DNA from: Ophiothrix spiculata
Taxonomy: Eukaryota > Echinodermata > Ophiuroidea > Amphilepidida > Ophiotrichidae
Assembly: GCA_000969725.1 (NCBI GenBank)
Contig: JXSR01S065779.1
Length of the DNA: 64,000 nt
Reading direction: 5' to 3' (one strand)
The notes beneath the pieces are model-generated. The model worked only from the letters and a program-made list of their open reading frames with translations. It did not search any database and was not told the origin of the DNA. Below, piece after piece: positions 56,901 through 64,000 of the stretch (within the stretch, counting starts at the first letter, position 1; every line of letters begins with the position of its first letter). The position numbers and the translations under genes are program-made.

Positions 56901-58139
56901 GCATAATTTCTTAGTGCAGTGTGGACAAGATAGATGATCTGTTAAGCATGGTTGTACTTTTCACCATTTCACTAGTTGATGCAATTAGTTCAATTCAATA
57001 TCAATTGATTAATAAAGTGTTATAGGGCATTGACACTCGTATATCTAACAATTAATCACTAACAAGATAAATTGTCAAAGTAATTTGCCGATATGCCCAC
57101 AACATAATTAACTAAATCGAGTTTTTAATGAATTTAAGCTATTAACCTATTAAAACGACATACAGAGTAGCAAGTGAAGTTTGTGATTAACTCATGGTAT
57201 TTATCCATTACAGAAAATCTATTTCATCAGAATTCCATTAGCCTAACAATTTTACCCATCCCCGCCTTTCTTTCACCGTTTTATTTTCACTTTCCCATTA
57301 TGTCACGTGTTAGTTCGATCGTCGGTTGAAAGTCAAGGCATTCAATGTTGATTGAAAACTAAGGTACTCAAAATTAAGTTTATTACATATTTGAATGTGT
57401 CGTTTAAGCTTTTGAACATTATAAAATATGATGAAAATACTTCCTTTCTTCATTTTCCATTAAGATCCATTTTTTGGTAATAACTTTATGACATTTACTT
57501 TTATGAAATATTTAGTGTTACACACACGCTTTCAACTGCCTTATTTTGAGCTCATCTTCTAGCCTCAGGGTTTAAAATCGCTTCATAAAACTCGTTTAAG
57601 TCGAAAGCTTTTACCATTTCGTTCAGGGAAGCCCAGGAGAATATTGGTGCGATTTCTTGATATGCCTGTAAGATAAAACTAATTTAGTACTTTGTGAGTG
57701 TATGCCGGCATAGCATTCTTAATGACACATATATTTATGAAGAAGAACACGCAATTCTTATCTATTAAAGTGGAAAGTAATTATGAAAATTGCGGAAAAT
57801 TATAGCAACGATTAAGTGTCGAAGCGAGATAAATGGCGAAATATGACGAGTGTTTTTTTACTGATACCTGCAGTCATGATAAATTTATCATGCGTACATC
57901 ATTCATTTTGATTTGCATTTGTTTTGACAAATTAAAGGCTTAAATTTGCAAAATGATTCCCATAATTGAAGCTCTCAATTCATTCTATGTTTTTATCATA
58001 TATTTTATACCTTAATAAGAAAACGTTCGCTATTATTTGTGTATTCTATTTAATGTAATCAAAGCATTTGTTATGTTAACCTTTTCATTGCTTAGTTTGT
58101 TTTAATTACCATCAATCTTCGTTTTAACATATTTTTAAA

Positions 58140-59480
58140 GATTTTTACTTCTAAATAAACGACCGTAATTAGTCAAAATATTTTGGGGGTATAGTAGTTA
58201 TAGATTCTGTCATAATGAGGCAAATTTGTAATGATAGAGCAAAGACATGAGAAAATCATAGCATAGTTGTACTCAAACAGTATTTTCGTTTAGAGATGTG
58301 GAACCAAAATGGAAAATTGTACTCTATGAGGAATTTATCAAGAAAAACAAGGATTAGCTTGAGTTCACTGACAAAATATAAGGGCAACAATGACATGCAG
58401 TATCAAAAGATACAGGGAAACTTAACATTCATAAGCTGTGATTAAATACAAACCCTTATAATGCAAAGGGGTGTAAGTGTCCAAAGAAACAATTTTATAA
58501 TGGCAAAGGAATGCGATTATAAAAGATTCTGATAAAAAAAACCACTAAGATTTACAGACTCGATGATGTCGTATTAACACTAACTCTTGTCTAACTAAGT
58601 TATATTGCAACGCGTCAATTACTCTACCCAGGAGGAGGGGGTTGTTGCATCCCCTTCTTTAAAAAAAAAACAAAGCCTTTATGAACTTGATTTTTCTATC
58701 ATAGGTAGATATAGTCCTCCTTGATTTATACACCTCAAGATCAATTTAATCAGCGAAGGTATTACTTAATCATGGAGTCAAAGAGTGCTAACGGATCGGA
58801 AAATACGTCAACATTTAAAATGAATTTGTTACATACAACGAAGAAAATAGTAAATAAAACATATTATGTAGGATTAAGCTTCATATATAGTAGGTAGATA
58901 TTTTTCAAATTCCTGACTTAGAATTTGACAGGAGCTCACCAACCCTATCCTTACCCCAAACCTTGTGGCTTACCTTATCCCCAGTTTAGGTGCTAGGTGT
59001 TTTTAACAAAATAACCGAAAAGGGTTTACAAAGATCACATAATTTCTTTTAGCAAGTTGCCTTTTTATATGTTTTATGCAATATGAAAAACCTGAGTGTG
59101 GAGGGGTTAATGTTGTTCATATGTATGTATCTCGCAGTTTAAACAAACCTCTATGATACCTGTATTACCATATTTTTATTTTATTTTTAATTCAACGTCC
59201 TTAAAAGGGAAAAACAATACAGCAAAACTCACAAAACACCATAAAATGTATTTACAAAACCTTTAAATAGATAATTCAATAATTCTGAAAATTAAGAACT
59301 ACCGTTCAGGATAATGATCTTTGTAATTACGAACTAATAAGTACTAAGTAGAATTCTTTGACTTAATTTGGTCTACAATTTAAACTAATTAGGGTCAATC
59401 ACGCAGTTGAACAAGAAAAATTGCCCCAGTGTGACGACAATGAGACGAAATTGCTGTCAAAGTATCTCACCGACAGAGAG
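58140..59480 (+). repeat. U repeat, diverged plus copy C7 (u0, u1)
   Basis: 58320-58500 resembles u0 (GAGGAATTTATCAAGAAAAA, ACAAGGATTAGCTTGAGTTC). 59270-59470 resembles u1 (AGGATAATGATCTTTGTAAT, TTGCCCCAGTGTGACGA, TCACCGACAGAGAG). Between them lie a degraded TTAACCC-type MITE end (58620-58680) and unassigned sequence. More diverged than the other copies. Confidence 0.55.
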
Positions 59481-59737
59481 TTTTTACAAAACGAAATAAG
59501 AAACCAATGGTATTTCAGATGCTTGGTAAAATACCGTATGTCACATTTAGTGAAAATGTAGGTTTCTTTGTGACTTATGACTATTATGATACCATAACAG
59601 TTATAATGCAAACAAAGTTCGTTTTTGTAACAAAAAGTAAGAAAATAAATATTTGGCATTTTACAGATTTTGCGCTCATTAGATTTTTTTCAGGAAGCAA
59701 ATGCAGGAGAGTTTTTACAACCCGAAATAACAAACAC

Positions 59738-60211
59738 TTTTGGTCACGCTATGCCTGCAACATTATACTTGAGTGGCCCCCCGGGAAAATACAAAATGTG
59801 AAAACAACTTAAGAGTAAGGGCCAACACTTCCTCGGTTATGTAAGTATAAAATACACCCGAGGGAGGGGGGGGGGGACACTCAAGTATAATGCTGCAAGC
59901 ATAGCGTGACAAAGAAAAAGGTGAATTAGGGTTGTTTTTGATGACAAAAGGGTGTATCAGGTGACACCTTTTAGGGTATCAAAAACAGCCAATTTAGCTT
60001 TTTCAAACCCTAGTGTTAAAACAGTAACGGTAAATTCCCGATTTAGGGTGTGAATGGGTGAAAAGGGGTATATTTTGGCTTCAGAAACAATCAACCTTTA
60101 GAGGGTGTTTTGAAAAACTTTGGTCACGCTATGCCTGCAACATTATACTTGAGTGCCCCCCCCCCCCGGGAAAATACAAAATGTGAAAACAACTTAAGAG
60201 TAAGGGCCAAA
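59738..60211. repeat. Repeat cluster around GGTCACGCTATGCCTGC
   Basis: A segment of about 85 bp (TTTGGTCACGCTATGCCTGC, ACATTATACTTGAGTG, GAAAATACAAAATGTG) is present at 59738-59823 and again in direct orientation at 60119-60208. An inverted partial copy (CACTCAAGTATAATGC...GTGACAAAG) lies at 59877-59914. 59738-59914 could be a 177-bp MITE. The ORF at 59507-59812 runs into it and is rejected. Confidence 0.6.
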
Positions 60212-60239
60212 TTACATGCTAACCATATAATTAATGTAT

Positions 60240-60760
60240 TGCTCTAGTTGAATATCTCATAAGAGCAGAGCAATATTCAAATACGGTACACTATCACAAT
60301 GCACATAGGAGATAACGGCGATGTTTTATTATGCAACACGCCTTAGTGACCCAATCTCTGAAATTTCCTTCTTTCATATTTAAATTGACTTTCCGTTTTC
60401 TTCACACAGTTTCTTAAAAATATAAAAATCCCGTGAACTCGAGGAAAAAACATCTCGTGAATTAAAGAGCAAAAGGAAACTTCAAACATCTCATAGTCTT
60501 AACAGGGGATCAATTGACAATGTTTGTGATGCTAACGATGAAGCTTAATTTGATCAACATTTCTAGCAGCAAATTTAGCAAGGCTTTACATGGCGGTATT
60601 GAAGAGAAGACATCTCCGGGTACGGATAGGGTAAATGCACGTACTTAGACTCGCATTGCGAGCATATTTGCTGAAGAAATAAAAGCAAATAATTTAAATA
60701 GAATTTTGATAAATGCGTCTCTTTATCTGTTTCATAAAAAATGTCAATTAAAATTTTAAA
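60240..60760 (-). repeat. X repeat, minus copy
   Basis: Reverse complement of 24850-25380 (AACAGGGGATCAATTGACAA, GAGAAGACATCTCCGGGTAC). No shared reading frame between copies. Confidence 0.65.
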
Positions 60761-60769
60761 ATATTGTGT

Positions 60770-61223
60770 CGGGCATATAGGAGATAAACAATATTTAATT
60801 ACTTTAGTCAATGCTGGATTTAATAATTAAAGTCGATTATAACGATCCCACATGTTGTAAGTTTCTGTTTTAATGAGTATATTAGTGAGATTTGACGTAA
60901 GACAAAGAAAGAGTTTCAGCTGTATACACTGTTGCCCATGAAGTTGGAATATCACCTAAGAATAGTGATGGGTATGCTGAAATAGGGGTCTTACGGAACT
61001 GCTGAGTGAGCGTGAAAAGGGCCACATACCCCTGTCCATTTTCAAGGTCAGCACCTTTCCACGGTGTTTTGTAATTGTTTTATGCTTTGAAATTAAATTA
61101 CATTTCAATATTTAGAATGTACAAATAAAAATATACTATTGAAACTTATGATGCACACGCGTCCCTATGCAACGTTTTCGTGACGTTTGTGACATATTGT
61201 TTAGCTGTACTAATTAACTTAAA
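60770..61223. other. Intergenic stretch with nothing recognised
   Basis: AT-rich, no repeated block seen elsewhere in the window, no ORF or RNA motif. It separates the X repeat from the CR1-like element. Confidence 0.4.
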
Positions 61224-61225
61224 AG

Positions 61226-61605
61226 ATGCCCAAATATCTTGAGGGTGTTTTTTCTTCAACTGAACAAATTGTCATCACCGGAGATTTTAATTATCATGTT
61301 GATGATGACTCTGATAGTGATGCCCAGGCATTTAAAGATTTTATCGATGAAGGTGGATTACAACAACATGTCACTGTTCCAACACATCGCTCATTACATA
61401 CATTGGACCTTATAATTTCTCCCAAAGTCTCCAGTTCTGTCAGCAATGTAAATACGCAGATGAGTTTGCCTTCAGATCACTATGGTTTGCTTTGTACCAT
61501 CCACTTTGCTCGTCCTTCTATAACCAAACAAAGACTTTGCTATAGGAAAATACGTGAAATCAACATTGATAATTTCAAAAGTGATATCGAAATATCGAAG
61601 TTGTA
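61226..61605 (+). pseudogene. CR1 ORF2: endonuclease (APE-type), C-terminal part
   Basis: Two hallmarks of the exonuclease-endonuclease-phosphatase fold are visible: IVITGDFNYHVDD (catalytic D and N) and SLPSDHYGLLCTI (catalytic SDH). The N-terminal half of the nuclease is missing by 5' truncation. The frame is open up to a MITE at 61606. The Met at 61226 is unlikely to be an original start. Confidence 0.85.
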
Positions 61606-61927
61606 CACTGTTAGAAATAACCGTAATTTTTACGTTGCCCGTAATCTGAGTCGGTAAAATACCGTTTTTTGGGATGCCGGTAAAATACCGTGTTTTTTTT
61701 TAAAATACGGTATTTTAACGGAATCTAGCTGCCAGTAAAATACCGTATTTTTACAGATTTTGCAGGTAAGTTGCCGTTTTCTCTCAATAATACGGTAAAT
61801 TACCGTATTGTAACAGAATCTTACATATAAATACAAGAAATACCGTTTAAATACAGCATCACGTTTATTTTTACGGTTGGACTCAGATTACGGGCAACGT
61901 AAAATTACGGTTATTTCTAACAGTGTA
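61604..61927. mobile_element. 320-bp MITE with TA duplication, inside the CR1 ORF
   Basis: Inverted ends CACTGTTAGAAATAACCGTA and its complement (arms near 46 bp) are flanked by TA at 61604-61605 and 61926-61927. The interior repeats TACCGTATTTT-type motifs on both strands. The element plus one TA is 322 bp, and the retrotransposon frames on each side differ by exactly that offset, so the insertion postdates the ORF. Confidence 0.9.
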
Positions 61928-62856
61928 TACAAACCCGGAATCCAATGTTGAGGACCTTACAAATCAATATAACACTATTCTTCGTGATCTCCTTGACATC
62001 CACGCTCCAGTTACTGAAAGATCGGTTTTCGTTAGACCACATTGTCCCTGGTACTCTGACCGTATTCGTTGTAAGAAAAGGAATAAGCGCCGTCTTGAGA
62101 GAAAGTACCGAAAATCCAAACATGAAATTGACCGACAGACGCTTGTTAATCGTATAGACGTACTTTGAATGATGCAAAACGTAGCTTTCATAATGATAGA
62201 TTATGTTAAAGTGACAGTAAACAACTCTTCAGAATTGTTGATTCTCTCCCCAATCCTGATCGTGATCGTGTCTTTCCAACTGCCCAATCTCCAACACACC
62301 TCGCTAATGAATTCGCTGAATTTTTTGATGATAAGATTCGAAAAATACGAAGCAATCTTGACATAAGTGATATCAGTTCCCACTTCTGAGAACTGTGCGA
62401 GTCTTTTCGACAGGTTCCAGCCTATGTCAGAGGAAGAGGTACGCAAACAAATCATGCAATCTCCTGTCAAAAGCTGCTCGATGGATCCAATACCTACTCC
62501 CCTCGTGAAGAAATGTGTGGACTCTCTTCTCCCCATTATCACTTAGATCATCAACCTTTCTCTCACTTCAGGAGAGATACCGCAGTGCTTCAAGGTCGCT
62601 AAAGTGACGTTCTTATCAAGAAAAAGTCTCTTGACAAAGAAACGCATAACAACTATCACCCCGTCTCCCTTCTATGTTTTCTTTCCAAACTTTTAGAAAG
62701 ATGTGTAATGGCTCACTTGCAAGATTATTTGACTATGCATAATCTTTATACATGCACCCAATCAGCTTATCGTGCCGGTCACTCCACAGAGACAGCATTA
62801 CTTAAAGCTTTCAAGCTGTTGATCAACACCAAGAGGCAGTACTCGTCCTTTTCGAC
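61926..62856 (+). pseudogene. CR1 ORF2 linker and N-terminal RT, multiple frameshifts
   Basis: The part after the MITE reads TNPESNVEDLTNQYNTILRD and HCPWYSDRIRCKKRNKRRLE, as in CR1-like linkers, and breaks at 62168. Downstream fragments in shifting frames include LANEFAEFFDDKIRKI near 62310 and a TYHPVSLL-like RT start near 62650. Several small indels and stops make this stretch non-functional. Confidence 0.7.
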
Positions 62857-63363
62857 TTGAGCGCTGCTTTCGATACTATCGATCACAAAATTCTGCTCCA
62901 TAGACTTAAACATCGCTATGGAATAAATGGCATCGCTCTTAATTGGTTCTCGTCGTACCTTCATGATCGCTCACAGTCTGTTGTGATTGATGACATTGAA
63001 TCAGAGCCTCATACACGCTTGGAAGGTTGTATTCGTGACATTAAAGCTTGGGCTTTGAACAACAAACTCCAACTGAATGACAATAAGACTGAGATATTAC
63101 ATTTTCATTCTCGCTTTGTTGACTGTGAACCACTTCCACCTATAAATATTGTTGATTCGTATATCAATCCTAGCCATGAAGCCCGCAATCTCGGTGTCAC
63201 TTTAGATAGCCATCTCTTGCTAAAGACTCACATAAGCAACGTGTTTCGCAGTGGCTGGGCTTTTATCTATAAGCTTGGCAAAATTAGAAAATACCTCAAC
63301 AATGCTACCACTGAGCGTCTAGTACACGCCTTCATATTAAACCTCACGCCTCGACTGCTGTAA
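62857..63363 (+). pseudogene. CR1 ORF2: RT with catalytic block deleted
   Basis: Starts in SAAFDTIDHKILLHRLKHRY and continues to SVVIDDIESEPHTRLE, then jumps directly to GCIRDIKAWALNN. Compared with the copy at 52332-53681, about 65-70 residues are missing in frame, including the PQG motif and the catalytic YADD. It ends with a frameshift near 63340-63370 after HAFIL. Certainly inactive. Confidence 0.85.
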
Positions 63364-63373
63364 CTCTCTCATT

Positions 63374-63763
63374 GTGGGCCTTCCTGACAACGATCGTCAA
63401 AAACTCCAAAGACTCCAGTACGCTTCGGCTCGTCTTGTCACACTGACTAAACGCAGAGATCACATCACTCCAGTGTTACATGATCTCCATTGGCTGCCTA
63501 TATCAAAGCGCATTGAATATAAGATCCTCCCTCTGGTGTTTAAGACTTTCCATGATCACTCTCCTGCATATCTTGCCAATTTACTCCGCCGCTATATACC
63601 AGCTCGGACTCTCAGATCCTCATCTCAAATTTCTTTTGGATTTCCTTCTCAGCGTCGGACAAATTTCTACGGACAAAGGTCATTTGCCGTTTCTGGTCCC
63701 AAACTCTGGAACAACCTGCCTTCAATAATCAGGAACGCTGCTCCGGTAATGACTACTAGTTAG
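63374..63763 (+). pseudogene. CR1 ORF2 C-terminal domain
   Basis: GLPDNDRQKLQRLQYASARL, LHDLHWLPISKRIEYKI and FAVSGPKLWNNLPSIIRNA match the C-terminal domain of CR1/L2 ORF2 and line up with 53250-53640 of the other element. A frameshift separates it from the preceding RT part, and the terminal FK..L motif is reached only after a further stop. Confidence 0.8.
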
Positions 63764-64000
63764 TTCAAGCGTATTATCAGGACTCTACTTTTTGAGGACT
63801 ATTTTGAGTGACTGCATGAGAAATTAACTATTCCTTTACCATATTGTTCTCCTATTGTAATGATTCTGTTTGTAACTACGTGTTTTTGTAAAAATTGTAT
63901 AATTTGAAAGTTTTATTAAGTAGTATGTACAGAGCTCAGCGACTTTCTTTGTTATGAGCACACACAAATCTCTAATTATTATTATTATTATATCATGAAC

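Larger units (their letters stand above)
51340..58130 (+). repeat. U repeat, plus copy C6
   Basis: Blocks in order: u0 (51340-51640), u1/u2 (51660-51900 and 54590-54660), the ACGT-dense block (51900-51959 and 53929-54300), u4/u5 (54670-55640), blocks mirroring 20640-21050 (55850-56290) and 18830-18990 (56640-56800), u10 (56820-57060), D in reverse (57490-57960), ending near the TTTCATTGCTTAGTTTG motif. It supplies empty sites for many insertions elsewhere and itself carries the CR1 element at 51960-53928. Confidence 0.75.
61224..63990 (+). mobile_element. CR1/L2-like non-LTR retrotransposon, decayed
   Basis: Contains the end of the endonuclease domain, a linker, an RT with internal deletion, the C-terminal domain, and a 3' end with (TTA)n at 63975-63992. 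It belongs to the same broad clade as 51960-53928 (shared LHWLP, SAAFDTIDH, LWNNLP/LWNQLP motifs) but is a different family. A 320-bp MITE is inserted at 61606-61925. Confidence 0.85.

Noticed and set aside
61630-61836. Minus-strand open frame across the MITE
   Set aside because: It is the translation of the MITE's TACCGTA repeats; the real coding strand here is the interrupted retrotransposon on plus.

Overview
The window reads as an AT-rich piece of a draft animal genome, most likely a marine invertebrate. The evidence is a signal-peptide exon with consensus GT/AG splice sites and an immunoglobulin-like exon, several CR1/L2-type non-LTR retrotransposons with (TTA)n or (AAAT)n tails, a tRNA-derived SINE, and many short foldback DNA elements. 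There is no prokaryotic gene organisation, and three 50-N gaps mark it as a scaffold. The sequence does not separate hemichordate, echinoderm, cephalochordate, cnidarian or lophotrochozoan.

Layout. 1-4.3 kb: two exons of one minus-strand gene (signal peptide at 4225-4291, Ig-like domain at 471-788) with an intron full of repeats. 4.5-9.6 kb: a small TA-flanked MITE, a 2.2-kb foldback element whose arms are tandem units of about 350 bp, palindromes and a GC-rich patch; no supported gene. 9.6-61 kb: almost entirely copies of a few multi-kilobase non-coding repeats in alternating orientation. I call the longest one U (blocks u0 to u10 plus block D). Plus-oriented U copies lie at 9.6-11.9, 37.9-44.4, 51.3-58.1 and 58.1-59.5 kb. 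Minus-oriented copies lie at 12.1-15.4, 18.6-24.4 and 25.4-35.1 kb. A second unit, V, is plus at 15.6-18.6 kb and minus at 44.2-49.9 kb. A third, X, is plus at 24.8-25.4 kb and minus at 60.2-60.8 kb. 61.2-64 kb: a decayed CR1-like element.

Because the same host repeat is present several times, many insertions have an unoccupied sister site inside the window, so their ends and target duplications can be read directly. Examples are a Kolobok/piggyBac-type TTAA foldback (12841-13563), other TTAA elements (28253-29120, 29247-29854, 36488-37127), a TA element with a GGGGTGAGTTGGCC-like end (45546-46667), a SINE (26554-26914), a CR1 copy with a 7-bp duplication (51960-53928), a second RT lineage (19603-20622), and a 102-bp insertion with an 11-bp duplication (10877-10978).

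The most unusual signal is inside that 102-bp insertion: the minus strand at 10908-10956 contains every core element of a type I hammerhead self-cleaving ribozyme. Coding capacity is otherwise limited to broken retrotransposon ORFs. No transposase gene was found, so all DNA elements here look non-autonomous.
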